Below, piece by piece: positions 33,081 through 42,805 of a DNA stretch of 64,000 bases; position 1 is the stretch's first letter, and each line of letters begins with the position of its first letter. The notes beneath the pieces were generated by a model that was given only the letters and a program-made list of their open reading frames with translations, was not told the origin of the DNA and searched no databases. Source of the DNA: Bacteroidales bacterium UBA1173 (GTDB taxonomy: Bacteria; Bacteroidota; Bacteroidia; Bacteroidales; F082); the NCBI GenBank assembly GCA_002311655.1, contig DBYZ01000012.1, positions 1 through 64,000 on the forward strand. The letters run 5' to 3'. Made by a program: the position numbers and the translations under genes.

Positions 33081-35549
33081 ATGAAAATATCATATAATTG
33101 GCTTAAGCAGTACATTCAGTGCGATTTACCGGCTGAAGAACTTGGAAAAACATTGACCGGAACAGGTCTCGAAGTTGAAGACATGACACGTTATGAGTCG
33201 GTGAAAGGCGGCTTGAAAGGTGTAGTCGTCGGAAAAGTGCTCACATGCATCGACCACCCTAACTCCGACCACCTCCACATCACCACCGTCGACGTCGGTC
33301 AAGCTGAGCCTCTGCATATAGTGTGCGGCGCACCTAACGTGGCAGCCGGACAGAAAGTCCTTGTGGCAACAATAGGTTGCGAGCTGTGGAGCGGCGACGA
33401 GAGCTTCACCATCAAGAAAGGAAAGATCCGCGGCGAAGTGTCAGAAGGCATGATTTGCGCCGAAGACGAGCTGCAGCTTGGCACCTCTCACGAAGGCATC
33501 ATGGTGCTGCCGGAAGATTATGAAGTGGGCAAGCCTGCCTCGTTCTATTTCCCTGTGGAAGAAGACTTCACCTACGAGATTGGCCTCACCGCCAACCGCT
33601 CCGACGCCACATCACACATCGGATGCGACCGCGACATCGTGGCTGCCCTCAACCATAAAAACAACACACGTCAATATAAGATTGTACGTCCTTCAGTCGA
33701 CGCTTTCAAGGTTGAAAACACTAACAACAATATCGAAGTCATCGTCGAAGACACCAAGAACTGTCCACGATACAGCGGCGTCACCGTCAGCGGCGTGAAA
33801 GTCGGTCCTTCACCAGCATGGCTTAAAAACCGCCTCGAGGCAGTGGGCATCCGCTCAATCAACAACATCGTCGACATCTCCAACTTCGTTTTGATGGAAG
33901 TCGGACAGCCTATGCATATCTTCGATGCCGATAAAATCAAAGGTAAGAAGGTGATTGTCAAATGCTTGGCAAAAGATACCCCATTCAAGACATTGGACGG
34001 CGTCGAGCGTAAGCTCAGCGACACCAACCTCATGATATGCAATGCTGAAGAGCCAATGTGCATCGCCGGCGTGTTCGGTGGCATCGAGTCAGGCGTGACA
34101 GAAGAGACCAAGAACGTCTTCATCGAGAGCGCATACTTCAACCCAACCTCGATCCGTAAGACCGCTCGTTTCCACGGACTTCAGACCGACGCCAGCTTCC
34201 GCTACGAACGCGGCTGCGACCCTAACATCACCATCTACGCACTCAAACGCGCTGCAATGCTGGTGAAAGAACTCGCAGGCGGCACCGTGTCATCAGAAGT
34301 GAAAGACGTTGTCAACGGCGACTTCTCCCCTGTCCGCGTGCAGCTTAAATTCGACTATCTCAACAAAATAGCAGGTCAGAATATCGAGAAAGAAGCAGCC
34401 GTCAACATCCTCAAAGACCTTGATTGTCAAGTGGTTGAACTCACCGATGCTTACGTCACCGTTGACGTGCCAACTTGCAAAGTCGATGTGTACCGTCCAG
34501 CCGACCTCGTCGAGGAAATCTTGAGAATCTACGGCTACGACAACATCGAAATACCTACAAAAATCAACGCAAGCTTAAACGTCAACGTGAAACCTGATAA
34601 AGAGAAGATCCAGAAAGAGATATCTATCTTCCTCGCTGCCAACGGTTTCTACGAAATCATGAACAACTCGTTGACAAAATCAGCATACACACGCGAACTC
34701 GACAGCTTCGACGAGGCTCATAACCTCAAGATTATGAACCCGTTAAGCTCCGACCTCGACGTGATGCGCCAGTCGCTGATGTTCGGCGGACTCGAGAGCA
34801 TCGCACGCAACCAGAGCTTCAAGAGTTTCGACATGAAGTTCTTCGAATTTGGCAACGTGTATTTCTACAACGGCGATAACAAGCAAACCGAGGAAAAACC
34901 GCTCAACCCATATACCGAGAACTACCGTCTCGACCTCCTCATGACAGGCAACGACAAAGAAGAGTCGTGGAACAACAAGCCTATGAGCCTCACCTTCTAC
35001 GATTTGAAGAAATATGTCCTCGGCATCATGCACAAACTCGGCATCGACACCGACGCACTCGACCGTCTTGAAGGTACTGAGTCACATTACGATTATTCAC
35101 TCGTTTATGCATTGAATAACAAGGTGTTAGCCACTGTCGGAAAGATCAACGCCAAGACTTTGAAGATGTTCGACGTGAAGAAAGAAGTCTATCACGCCAC
35201 CTTCGACTGGGATGCCATTATGAAGGTAGTGAAAGGACTGAAGACCATAAGCTTCGAGGCTTTGCCGAAGTTCCCGAGCGTGCGCCGCGACCTCGCCCTC
35301 GTCATGGATAAGAACGTGACATTCGAGCAAATCAAGAAACTTGCATTCGCAACAGAACGCAACATTCTTACATCTGTGAACCTGTTCGACATCTACGAAG
35401 GCGACAAGATTCCGGCTGGAAAGAAACAATACGCTGTCAGCTTCACCTTGCAAGACAAGCAAAAGACCTTGACTGACAAAGTGATTGAAAAGACCATGGC
35501 ACGTATCCAGCAGGCCATCGAACAAAATCTTAACGCGACTTTGAGATGA
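33081..35549 (+). CDS. pheT: Phenylalanine-tRNA ligase beta subunit
   Basis: 822 residues, full length. PheT with PheS charges tRNA-Phe. Domains in order are the tRNA-binding EMAP-like domain (about 40-150), B3/B4 editing region (about 210-390), B5 (about 400-470), the catalytic-like core and a C-terminal anticodon-binding FDX-ACB domain (about 730-822, FPSVRRDLALVMD). pheS is not in this window. It overlaps the following regulator by ATGA, so the two are translationally coupled. A tRNA-Phe gene lies 27 kb away. Confidence 0.96.
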   Translation: MKISYNWLKQYIQCDLPAEELGKTLTGTGLEVEDMTRYESVKGGLKGVVVGKVLTCIDHPNSDHLHITTVDVGQAEPLHIVCGAPNVAAGQKVLVATIGCELWSGDESFTIKKGKIRGEVSEGMICAEDELQLGTSHEGIMVLPEDYEVGKPASFYFPVEEDFTYEIGLTANRSDATSHIGCDRDIVAALNHKNNTRQYKIVRPSVDAFKVENTNNNIEVIVEDTKNCPRYSGVTVSGVKVGPSPAWLKNRLEAVGIRSINNIVDISNFVLMEVGQPMHIFDADKIKGKKVIVKCLAKDTPFKTLDGVERKLSDTNLMICNAEEPMCIAGVFGGIESGVTEETKNVFIESAYFNPTSIRKTARFHGLQTDASFRYERGCDPNITIYALKRAAMLVKELAGGTVSSEVKDVVNGDFSPVRVQLKFDYLNKIAGQNIEKEAAVNILKDLDCQVVELTDAYVTVDVPTCKVDVYRPADLVEEILRIYGYDNIEIPTKINASLNVNVKPDKEKIQKEISIFLAANGFYEIMNNSLTKSAYTRELDSFDEAHNLKIMNPLSSDLDVMRQSLMFGGLESIARNQSFKSFDMKFFEFGNVYFYNGDNKQTEEKPLNPYTENYRLDLLMTGNDKEESWNNKPMSLTFYDLKKYVLGIMHKLGIDTDALDRLEGTESHYDYSLVYALNNKVLATVGKINAKTLKMFDVKKEVYHATFDWDAIMKVVKGLKTISFEALPKFPSVRRDLALVMDKNVTFEQIKKLAFATERNILTSVNLFDIYEGDKIPAGKKQYAVSFTLQDKQKTLTDKVIEKTMARIQQAIEQNLNATLR

Positions 35550-36751
35550 TCGACATCCAAGCCATAAAACAACGTTTCGGCATCATCGGCAACGATCCTA
35601 ACCTGAACCGCGCCATCGAGGTGGCGGTACAGGTGGCGGCTACCGACCTCACCGTGTTCATCAACGGCGAGAGCGGCACAGGCAAGGACGTCTTTCCGCA
35701 GATAATCCACCAGAACAGCAGTCGCAAGCACGGTCCTTATTTCGCCATCAACTGCGGCGCCATTCCAGAAGGAACTATAGATTCTGAGCTTTTCGGACAC
35801 GAAAAAGGCTCATTCACAGGAGCTTACGACACCCGTAAAGGTTATTTCGAGGTCGCTGACGGCGGCACATTGTTCCTCGACGAAGTCGGCGAGCTTCCAC
35901 TTGCTACACAAGCACGACTACTGAGAGTCTTGGAAAACGGCGAGTTCATCAAAGTGGGTTCGTCGAAGATCCAGAAAACCAACGTGCGAGTGGTTGCAGC
36001 AACCAACGTCAACATCCCGCAAGCCATCGAGAAAGGTCGTTTCCGCGAGGATTTGTACTATCGTCTCAACACCGTCCCGATTCACATCCCGGCGTTGCGC
36101 GAGAGAAAAGACGACATCAAGCTTCTGTTCAGGAAATTTGCTTCTGATTTTGCTGAGAAATACCGCATACCGGCAGTGCAGCTCACCCCGGAAGCCCTCG
36201 TATTGCTCGAGAACTACCGCTGGGACGGCAACATCCGTCAGCTGAAAAACGTCACTGAGCAAATATCCATCATCGAAAAGGAAAGAATAATAACTCCTGA
36301 GGTTTTGAGAGGTTATCTGCCGATGCAGACCGCCCTCCCGACCATCTTTAAAGACGAAAGCAAAGCCGACTCCATATCCGAACGCGACCTTCTCTACAAG
36401 GTGTTGTTCGACATGAAGAAAGACATCACCGAGCTGCGCAAAACCGTCAACGAGCTGACATCCGGACAGATTCCGACAGCCACACAGATAACGACACCTA
36501 TCAAGGCGACCGTCATCAACCACGTCGGCGAGGCGAACATGGTGGAATACGAAAACACACAAGATGCTGAAGTCGAATACCTTCAGGAAAAACCGTCAAA
36601 CGACAGCCTCTCGTTGCAAGACAAGGAAAACGAAGTGATTATCAAGGCTTTACGCAAATATAACGGCAAAAGGAAAGATGCCGCCAAAGAACTCGGAATA
36701 AGCGAGAGAACACTTTACAGAAAGATTAAGGAATACGATATAAAAATGTGA
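35546..36751 (+). CDS. Sigma-54-dependent (NtrC-type) transcriptional activator without receiver domain
   Basis: 401 residues. An AAA+ sigma54-activation domain begins almost at the N-terminus: Walker A GESGTGKD (41-48), the sigma54-contact loop GSFTGA (88-93, usually GAFTGA), Walker B GGTLFLDEVGE and the arginine region FREDLYYRLN. A variable linker (about 265-355) leads to a Fis-type HTH (about 360-400, RKDAAKELGISERTLYRKI). There is no receiver or sensor domain, so control is by partner or expression. The location before lptE and secG is conserved in Bacteroidales. Confidence 0.93.
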   Translation: MIDIQAIKQRFGIIGNDPNLNRAIEVAVQVAATDLTVFINGESGTGKDVFPQIIHQNSSRKHGPYFAINCGAIPEGTIDSELFGHEKGSFTGAYDTRKGYFEVADGGTLFLDEVGELPLATQARLLRVLENGEFIKVGSSKIQKTNVRVVAATNVNIPQAIEKGRFREDLYYRLNTVPIHIPALRERKDDIKLLFRKFASDFAEKYRIPAVQLTPEALVLLENYRWDGNIRQLKNVTEQISIIEKERIITPEVLRGYLPMQTALPTIFKDESKADSISERDLLYKVLFDMKKDITELRKTVNELTSGQIPTATQITTPIKATVINHVGEANMVEYENTQDAEVEYLQEKPSNDSLSLQDKENEVIIKALRKYNGKRKDAAKELGISERTLYRKIKEYDIKM

Positions 36752-37254
36752 TGCTGAATAAAATTAACACCTTATTAATATTAATCGCGGCATTTTTGCT
36801 GACAGGCTGCGGAATCTACTCTTTCACAGGAGCGAGCATTCCCGCGGAGGCAAAAACCGTGTCGGTGCAGCATTTTCCTAACAACGCCAACTTGGTTAAT
36901 CCAGTACTTAGCGACATGATTACCAACACTTTGCGTGACTATTTCATGAATCAGACGACACTCGACGGCGTTAACGATAACGGTGACCTCGCAATAGAAG
37001 GTGAGATTATTGATTATAAAACCTCTCCTACCGCCATCACCGGTGACCAAGCGGCATTGAACCGTCTCACAATCACTGTAAACGTCAGGTTTTACAACAG
37101 ATACGACGAATCAAAAAACTTCGAGCAGAAGTTCTCGCAATACGAAGATTACCCGAGCAATCAGGAGTTGAACTCCATTCAGGACAATATTTTGGACAAT
37201 ATCGTCCAAAAACTTTGCGAAGACATTTTCAACAAAGCGGTAGTAAACTGGTAA
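36751..37254 (+). CDS. lptE: LptE-family LPS assembly lipoprotein
   Basis: 167 residues with lipoprotein signal LLTGC (Cys at about 20). The mature domain starts with GIYSFTGASIPAEAKTVSV and contains LSDMITNTLRDYF, the pattern of the Bacteroidota LptE family. LptE plugs the LptD barrel that places LPS in the outer leaflet. The ATG at 36751 overlaps the previous stop by one base; a GTG one codon earlier is an alternative. With lptC at 9765, the window holds two parts of the LPS export path. Confidence 0.85.
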   Translation: MLNKINTLLILIAAFLLTGCGIYSFTGASIPAEAKTVSVQHFPNNANLVNPVLSDMITNTLRDYFMNQTTLDGVNDNGDLAIEGEIIDYKTSPTAITGDQAALNRLTITVNVRFYNRYDESKNFEQKFSQYEDYPSNQELNSIQDNILDNIVQKLCEDIFNKAVVNW

Positions 37255-37257
37255 AAA

Positions 37258-37926
37258 TTGGATAAAAACGACTTGACACGGTTAAATGTTGGCGAACTCG
37301 AGACGCTTGTGAAGAAATATCCTTATTTCACAGTGGCTCAGGTGTTGCTTGCCGCGAGCATGATGCGTAACGGTCACGAAAAGTCACAGCAGCAGTTGCA
37401 AAAGGCGGCGGCGATGGCACCAAACAGGAATGTGTTGCGCAAGTTGTGCACCCAGCTGCCAGACGAATATGTCGTTCAAAAAAACATCCTGATTCCTGAA
37501 ATCGACCTGGGCGGCACGACGGAAGACCTCCACAGAGAGATAGCCATCCTTGAAGAGAAAAAGAAATCTCTCGACGAGCTTAAAGCTATCATCGAAAACA
37601 AAATCGCTGAACTCGAAAAAGAGAAATCCAAGCCTAAAAAAGCAGAAAATAAGCTTTCAAAAGCGGAGATTATCGACAAATTTATCGCAGAAAACCCGTC
37701 AATTTCACGTCCGAAACAGGAGTTTTTTAACCCGATTTCAGCCGCACAAGAGTCTGTCATCGACCAAGAAAATATCGTAAGTGAAACATTAGCAATGATT
37801 TACGAGAAACAAGGATATTATGAAAAAGCAATTTCAATTTATGAAAAATTAAAGTTAAAATATCCAGAAAAAAGTATTATCTTTGCGGCTCAAATTAATG
37901 CGTTAAAAAATAAGTTAAACAATTAA
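37258..37926 (+). CDS. Conserved hypothetical coiled-coil/TPR-like protein
   Basis: 222 residues starting at TTG, 3 bases after the lptE stop. The N-terminal 75 residues are helical (GELETLVKKYPYFTVAQVLLA); a charged coiled coil rich in Glu and Lys follows at about 90-135, and a TPR-like helix pair ends the protein (IYEKQGYYEKAISIYEKLKLKYPEKS). No signal peptide. It lies between lptE and secG, as in many Bacteroidales genomes; function unknown. Confidence 0.75.
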   Translation: MDKNDLTRLNVGELETLVKKYPYFTVAQVLLAASMMRNGHEKSQQQLQKAAAMAPNRNVLRKLCTQLPDEYVVQKNILIPEIDLGGTTEDLHREIAILEEKKKSLDELKAIIENKIAELEKEKSKPKKAENKLSKAEIIDKFIAENPSISRPKQEFFNPISAAQESVIDQENIVSETLAMIYEKQGYYEKAISIYEKLKLKYPEKSIIFAAQINALKNKLNN

Positions 37927-37937
37927 TATTTAAGAAG

Positions 37938-38267
37938 ATGTACGTAACAATTTCAGTATTAATCCTTATCGTCAGTTTCTTGATGATGTTGGTTGTATTA
38001 GTTCAGAATTCAAAAGGTGGCGGATTGGCATCTAACTTCTCATCACACAACCAGATCCTTGGCGTCCGCAAGACTACCGACTTCTTGGAGAAAACTACTT
38101 GGACACTTGCAGTTCTTTTAGTTGTGTTATGCCTCGCTTCAAGTATCGCTATTCCAAAGGGTGGCGTCCAGGGTGCAGGTAAAGTTGACACAAAGATGCG
38201 CAACCAGATTGAAAACACCATGACAACTCCAATGGATGTTCCAACTGACGCAGAAGCTGCAGAATAA
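37938..38267 (+). CDS. secG: Preprotein translocase subunit SecG
   Basis: 109 residues with the two membrane helices of SecG (about 3-22 and 53-72) and the loop motif VQNSKGGGLASNF. It joins SecYE in the inner membrane and helps protein export. The acidic, low-complexity C-terminal tail is common in the phylum. It closes the pheT-regulator-lptE operon and is followed by a strong terminator. Confidence 0.93.
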   Translation: MYVTISVLILIVSFLMMLVVLVQNSKGGGLASNFSSHNQILGVRKTTDFLEKTTWTLAVLLVVLCLASSIAIPKGGVQGAGKVDTKMRNQIENTMTTPMDVPTDAEAAE

Positions 38268-38283
38268 TCTGATAAAACAAGAC

Positions 38284-38322
38284 AAAAAAATGTCAGAATG
38301 TCACACGTTCTGACATTTTTTT
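38284..38322 (+). terminator. Terminator after secG
   Basis: TGTCAGAA (38291-38298) and TTCTGACA (38308-38315) form a perfect stem with A and T runs on either side. Confidence 0.88.
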
Positions 38323-38408
38323 TATTATTTGGCTGACAAAAAAACGTTTGGAATGATTTTTGATAAGTAAAAATCGCAAGAAAAATAACAAATTAAAAAT
38401 ATAATATC

Positions 38409-38687
38409 ATGGCAAAATTGAATATCAAACCGTTGGCAGACCGCGTCGTTATTGAGCCGGCTGTCGCAGAACAGAAAACCGCAAGTGGAATCATCATCCC
38501 TGACACAGCAAAAGAAAAACCTCAGCAAGGCACAGTGGTGGCTGTCGGTCCTGGCACTAAAGACAACCCTGTCACAGTGAAAGTTGGCGACACTGTCATC
38601 TATGGCAAATACGCTGGCACAGAATTCCATCTCGACGGAAAAGACTACATGATTATGCGTGAAAACGATATTATAGCAATTATCTAA
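38409..38687 (+). CDS. groS: Co-chaperonin GroES
   Basis: 92 residues, normal for GroES, with the mobile-loop motif AEQKTASGIIIPDTAKEKP and a typical YGKYAGTEF segment. It caps the GroEL ring and closes the folding chamber. It lies 29 bases upstream of groEL. No HrcA/CIRCE inverted repeat is seen in the leader (38323-38408), so the usual heat-shock operator is absent or different. Confidence 0.97.
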   Translation: MAKLNIKPLADRVVIEPAVAEQKTASGIIIPDTAKEKPQQGTVVAVGPGTKDNPVTVKVGDTVIYGKYAGTEFHLDGKDYMIMRENDIIAII

Positions 38688-38716
38688 ATTAGTAAATAAT
38701 TAAAAATCAAAGAGAT

Positions 38717-40351
38717 ATGGCAAAAGATATAATGTTCAATCTGGATGCACGCGACGGCTTGAAAAAAGGTGTCGACGCATTGGCAAACGCAGTGAAAGTG
38801 ACCCTCGGACCTAAAGGTCGTAACGTCATCATTGAGAAATCATACGGCGCTCCTCATATCACAAAGGACGGCGTGACAGTGGCAAAGGAAATCGAACTCG
38901 CTGACCCGATCGAAAACATGGGCGCACAGCTCGTGAAGGAAGTCGCTTCAAAGACAAACGACCTCGCCGGTGACGGTACCACAACAGCAACAGTGCTCGC
39001 ACAGGCTATCGTGGCAACAGGTCTCAAAAACGTCATCGCAGGCGCCAACCCGATGGACCTCAAACGCGGTATCGACAAGGCAGTTGCCAAAGTCGTGGCT
39101 TCATTGAAGGAACAGTCAGAAATCATTGGCGACAACAACGAGAAGATTCAGCAGGTCGCTACAATCTCAGCTAACAACGACTCAACAATCGGTACACTCA
39201 TCGCCGACGCAATGGGCAAGGTGAAGAAAGAAGGCGTCATCACAGTGGAAGACTCAAAAGGTATCGAGACATACGTCGACGTCGTCGAAGGTATGCAGTT
39301 CGACCGTGGCTACATCTCACCTTATTTCGTCACCGACACAGAGAAGATGGAAGCTGTCTACGACAACCCATATATCCTCATCTATGACAAGAAAGTCAGC
39401 GTGATGAAAGACCTCCTCCCAGTTTTGGAGAAGACATTACAGACAGGCCGTGCATTGTTAATCATCGCTGAAGACATCGACAGCGAAGCTCTTGCAACAT
39501 TGGTTGTCAACCGCTTACGTGGCTCGTTGAAGGTCGTCGCAGTGAAGGCTCCAGGCTTCGGTGACAGACGTAAAGAGATGCTCGAAGACATCGCCATCCT
39601 CACAGGCGGCACCGTCATCAGCGAGGAAAAAGGCTATCGTCTTGAAGATGCCACTTTGGCAGAACTCGGCTCATGCGACAAGATCACTGTCACAAAAGAC
39701 AACACAACAATCGTCAACGGCCACGGTGATAAAGAAAACATCCAAGGCCGCGCAGCACAGATCAAGGCTCAGATTGCTACCACAACATCTGACTACGACC
39801 GCGAGAAACTCCAGGAGAGACTGGCAAAGATCGCTGGTGGCGTAGCAGTCATCCACGTCGGCGCAGCATCAGAAGTCGAGATGAAAGAAAAGAAAGACCG
39901 TGTTGAAGACGCTTTGAACGCAACACGTGCAGCTATAGAAGAAGGTATCATCCCTGGCGGTGGCGTCGGATTCATCAGAGCTATCAAGGCTTTGGAGAAG
40001 ATGAAAGGCGACAACGACGATGAGACGACAGGTATCTGCATCATCAAACGCGCTCTTGAGGAACCTCTCCGTCAGATCGTTGAGAACGCCGGCCTCGAAG
40101 GCTCAGTGGTCGTCAACAAGGTGGCTATGGGCAAGGGCGACTTCGGCTTCAACGCACGTACAGAGACCTACGAAAACATGCTCAAGACCGGTGTCATCGA
40201 CCCTGTCAAGGTTTCAAGAGTTGCTCTCGAGAACGCAGCATCAATCGCAGGCATGCTCCTGACAACAGAATGCGTCATCTCCAACCACAAAGAGGAGAAC
40301 CCAGCACCGCAGATGCCTCCAATGGGCGGCGGAATGCCAGGAATGATGTAA
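38717..40351 (+). CDS. groL: Chaperonin GroEL
   Basis: 544 residues, full length. It has the ATP-binding sequences LGPKGRNVIIEKS and DGTTTATVLAQ, the signature AAIEEGIIPGGGV, and the Gly/Met-rich tail GGGMPGMM. It forms the double-ring folding chamber with GroES in the cytoplasm. Confidence 0.98.
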   Translation: MAKDIMFNLDARDGLKKGVDALANAVKVTLGPKGRNVIIEKSYGAPHITKDGVTVAKEIELADPIENMGAQLVKEVASKTNDLAGDGTTTATVLAQAIVATGLKNVIAGANPMDLKRGIDKAVAKVVASLKEQSEIIGDNNEKIQQVATISANNDSTIGTLIADAMGKVKKEGVITVEDSKGIETYVDVVEGMQFDRGYISPYFVTDTEKMEAVYDNPYILIYDKKVSVMKDLLPVLEKTLQTGRALLIIAEDIDSEALATLVVNRLRGSLKVVAVKAPGFGDRRKEMLEDIAILTGGTVISEEKGYRLEDATLAELGSCDKITVTKDNTTIVNGHGDKENIQGRAAQIKAQIATTTSDYDREKLQERLAKIAGGVAVIHVGAASEVEMKEKKDRVEDALNATRAAIEEGIIPGGGVGFIRAIKALEKMKGDNDDETTGICIIKRALEEPLRQIVENAGLEGSVVVNKVAMGKGDFGFNARTETYENMLKTGVIDPVKVSRVALENAASIAGMLLTTECVISNHKEENPAPQMPPMGGGMPGMM

Positions 40352-40365
40352 TAATATCATCAATT

Positions 40366-40395
40366 AAAAAAAGGCGCCAAATGGCGCCTTTTTTT
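40366..40395. terminator. Terminator between groL and the convergent isomerase-like gene
   Basis: AAGGCGCC (40371-40378) and GGCGCCTT (40383-40390) form a perfect 8-bp stem, flanked by A7 and T7, so it can work in both directions. Confidence 0.9.
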
Positions 40396-41638
40396 ATATC
40401 GCTGAAATACCGTTCTCTCGCATGAAAACCCTCACATCATCGGCATGTCTGCCCCTGATTATGACATGATGGTTTCCAATCGACTTATACAAAAGATACG
40501 GTTTCAAGTTGATGTCGAACGTTATCTGAGTGCGACAGAAGTGGTCGCTATATGGATTTTCAATAGCTTTAGCCTCCACCACAAACATCTTGTCGAGACG
40601 GCGACCGCCCCATTTGATGATTGTGTAGTCTGCCAACGGCATGTCACCCTGAACAGCGACACCAAGTCCCGACTCGAAATGTGAACGAACAATTGTGTTT
40701 TCGCACATCGAAAGCGGCACGGTGCAGTGAGCCAACATAGTCGATTTGTCAGTCAGGACAGAAGGATTAGCCATGAAAGCCGGCTCGTTGCACAGTTTCT
40801 TGGCAAGGAGCATAGTCATCAGCGTCTGCATGTCACCCTCGCAACCTGCCACTATGCCTTCATCGTTAAGCATGGCAAGCGCCAGACAACTCGTTGTGTT
40901 ACAAGCTTTTACAATATCAAAACAACGAATCGTCATCGCATCCAGGCGCTCCTCCTGACAGATTTTCTTGATAGCAAGATATGTCTTGGCAGCAGCAAGC
41001 ATATCGGCAACTGATGGCTCCTTTACAGACTTCGAGCGTTTCACCAGATTCTGAGCGACTTTCTCCGCCTCGGCATCGTTAACGACTTTTATTCCACATA
41101 TAAGTCGTTGTAAATCAATAAAAACAGAATCAATGCCATAATATTCGCGGAGGTAGTCATAATCCACTCCTGAGGCTATGAGCCAGTCGGAAGGCTTGCC
41201 GAAGAGACCTATGCGGGTGCCCAGGAACAAGCATGCAGCCGATTTGCCCGACGACTGTGTCGTAAGACGTGCCTCGAGCTTAACCTCACGCATTATCGCC
41301 TCGTTGCTGCCATGGATAATCCTGCCTTTGTTGCCGTTTTCCGACAGATATGACAGAATCTCCAACGACGCCGCCAACGAGTTGTTGCGTCCGTCGGCAA
41401 TCAAAGTGGTGGTATGCAACAAACCTGTCGACCATAAATTTTTAAACAGATTCTCGACACCACCTGTGGCAATCATCACAAAATCAGCATGTTGTGCTGC
41501 TGATAATCCTGATTGTTCCTCGCCGACAATGTTGATTTCGGCATTGCATTCATTTTTTAGCATGCCAAACAACTCGGCATATTCTGTCTTTACAAAATTG
41601 TCGCTTTGAAACGACGAACGAATGACTAAAACCTTCAT
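40394..41638 (-). CDS. L-fucose/L-arabinose isomerase-fold protein
   Basis: 414 residues resembling the fucose isomerase superfamily. An N-terminal Rossmann-like half (VLVIRSSFQSD, FVMIATGGVENLF) is followed by the C-terminal region with GCEGDMQTLMTMLLAKKL, the motif carrying the Glu and Asp that bind the catalytic metal in these isomerases, and a C-terminal beta domain (HHVIIRGRHADDV). It may isomerise a sugar, but it is shorter than classical FucI (about 590 residues) and no sugar-catabolic genes are nearby. The stop of the thioredoxin gene is 2 bases upstream of its ATG, so they form one operon. Confidence 0.75.
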   Translation of the reverse strand: MKVLVIRSSFQSDNFVKTEYAELFGMLKNECNAEINIVGEEQSGLSAAQHADFVMIATGGVENLFKNLWSTGLLHTTTLIADGRNNSLAASLEILSYLSENGNKGRIIHGSNEAIMREVKLEARLTTQSSGKSAACLFLGTRIGLFGKPSDWLIASGVDYDYLREYYGIDSVFIDLQRLICGIKVVNDAEAEKVAQNLVKRSKSVKEPSVADMLAAAKTYLAIKKICQEERLDAMTIRCFDIVKACNTTSCLALAMLNDEGIVAGCEGDMQTLMTMLLAKKLCNEPAFMANPSVLTDKSTMLAHCTVPLSMCENTIVRSHFESGLGVAVQGDMPLADYTIIKWGGRRLDKMFVVEAKAIENPYSDHFCRTQITFDINLKPYLLYKSIGNHHVIIRGRHADDVRVFMRENGISAI

Positions 41639-41640
41639 TT

Positions 41641-42711
41641 TTAATGTGTTACAACAAATCTCTGTGTCTTATCACCAACCTTCACGAAATAAACGCCGTT
41701 TTCATAATTTGACGTGGCGATATTCAATTCATCGCTGGCGACATATTCTGCTATCTTCTGACCAAAAGCGTTGAAAATACTGACATTTCCAAGGTTTTCA
41801 CCGTTGATCATCAGATAATCCTTGGCTGGATTCGGATACAAAGTAAACATCTTAGCTCCATATTCATCAACAGAGGCGCCAACATCCTCCCATATCACTG
41901 TCAATTCAAAATCACCATATGACGTATTTAATATTAGAGTTCCTTCAATTATTATATTATCTCTGCCAGGATAAGCCCACACTTCAACACTAAGGCTTTC
42001 TGACGGCTCAATTGTCACTCCTACGATATCACCGGTAGAAGAAGTACAATCAACATCAAACTCTTCGGAAGAATACCCAAGAATCTCAACATTTTCCAAT
42101 GTGTTATTTGTTATTATAAAATGATCAGGCTCTGGTACACATCCTTGGTAAACATACAACGTGTCTTTGCTGATTTCAACCTCACCTATCGGAGCAGGTT
42201 CACAGTCATGCTCTTCGATTCCGTAAGGTGTCAATGCGTTGATAACAGTCTGCGCATTGTTGATAGGCCACAGATCCTGAATGACAATGCTACGGTCAGG
42301 AGCTATGAGAATCACTGTAGGATATTGTGAAATACCGTATGTGTTGCAGATAGTACCTCCACCGCCAGCCGTACTGATTGTAGGATACTCAACGCCATAG
42401 TTTGCCGCCCAAGTCTGGCAGGCAGCATCACCGTCTGATGTCGAAATCTCAATGTAATAAACATCGTGCATATTGCAGCCGAAAGCATAATACGACTCGA
42501 CAATCTTCGGAGTAGCCTGTTGGCAAGGACCGCAAGTGGTGAAGAAGAAGTCGATTAAGACATATTGTCCGCCGTCGAGAATCTCAAACAGATTAACTTG
42601 AGTTCCGTGGCAGTCGACAGCTTGAAAATCGAAAGCCGTTGTGTAAGGACATTGAGCAAACACATTTAAACTCAATGCGATAGCAAAGATAAAGGTAAAG
42701 ATTTTTTTCAT
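41641..42711 (-). CDS. Secreted thioredoxin-like protein with T9SS sorting domain
   Basis: 356 residues from the ATG at 42711. Signal peptide ends at VFA-Q (residue 20). A thioredoxin-fold domain (about 30-165) carries the redox motif CGPC in FFTTCGPCQQATPK. A beta-rich middle domain (about 185-275) is followed by a type A T9SS C-terminal sorting domain (about 285-356: LYPNPAKDYL, FNAFGQKIAEY, NGVYFVKVGDKTQRFVV). It is therefore exported across the outer membrane by type IX secretion and probably anchored at the surface. Its redox substrate is unknown. Confidence 0.88.
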   Translation of the reverse strand: MKKIFTFIFAIALSLNVFAQCPYTTAFDFQAVDCHGTQVNLFEILDGGQYVLIDFFFTTCGPCQQATPKIVESYYAFGCNMHDVYYIEISTSDGDAACQTWAANYGVEYPTISTAGGGGTICNTYGISQYPTVILIAPDRSIVIQDLWPINNAQTVINALTPYGIEEHDCEPAPIGEVEISKDTLYVYQGCVPEPDHFIITNNTLENVEILGYSSEEFDVDCTSSTGDIVGVTIEPSESLSVEVWAYPGRDNIIIEGTLILNTSYGDFELTVIWEDVGASVDEYGAKMFTLYPNPAKDYLMINGENLGNVSIFNAFGQKIAEYVASDELNIATSNYENGVYFVKVGDKTQRFVVTH

Positions 42712-42738
42712 GGTAATACTTTTTTGATTAAATCGGTA

Positions 42739-42746
42739 CAAAGATA
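42739..42746 (-). promoter_or_regulatory. -7 box of the thioredoxin/isomerase operon
   Basis: The minus strand reads TATCTTTG, a full TAnnTTTG, 27 bases upstream of the ATG at 42711. It excludes the upstream in-frame start at 42741. Confidence 0.6.
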
Positions 42747-42789
42747 CAAAAAGTTTTTAGACTTTAGTCGTTAGTCTTTAGTTTTTTAT

Positions 42790-42797
42790 TAATTTTG
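42790..42797 (+). promoter_or_regulatory. -7 box of the mevalonate genes
   Basis: TAATTTTG matches TAnnTTTG only 8 bases before the ATG at 42806, implying a leader of about five bases. Confidence 0.55.
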
Positions 42798-42805
42798 CAG
42801 TCTGT

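Noticed and set aside
35918..36562. 214-codon minus-strand frame
   Set aside because: It is antisense to the sigma54 activator and has no start signal or domain.
38323..38408. CIRCE (HrcA) operator before groES
   Set aside because: No TTAGCACTC-N9-GAGTGCTAA-type repeat is present. A related-looking TTAGCACTTT stem at 6030-6060 belongs to the tRNA-Phe terminator.
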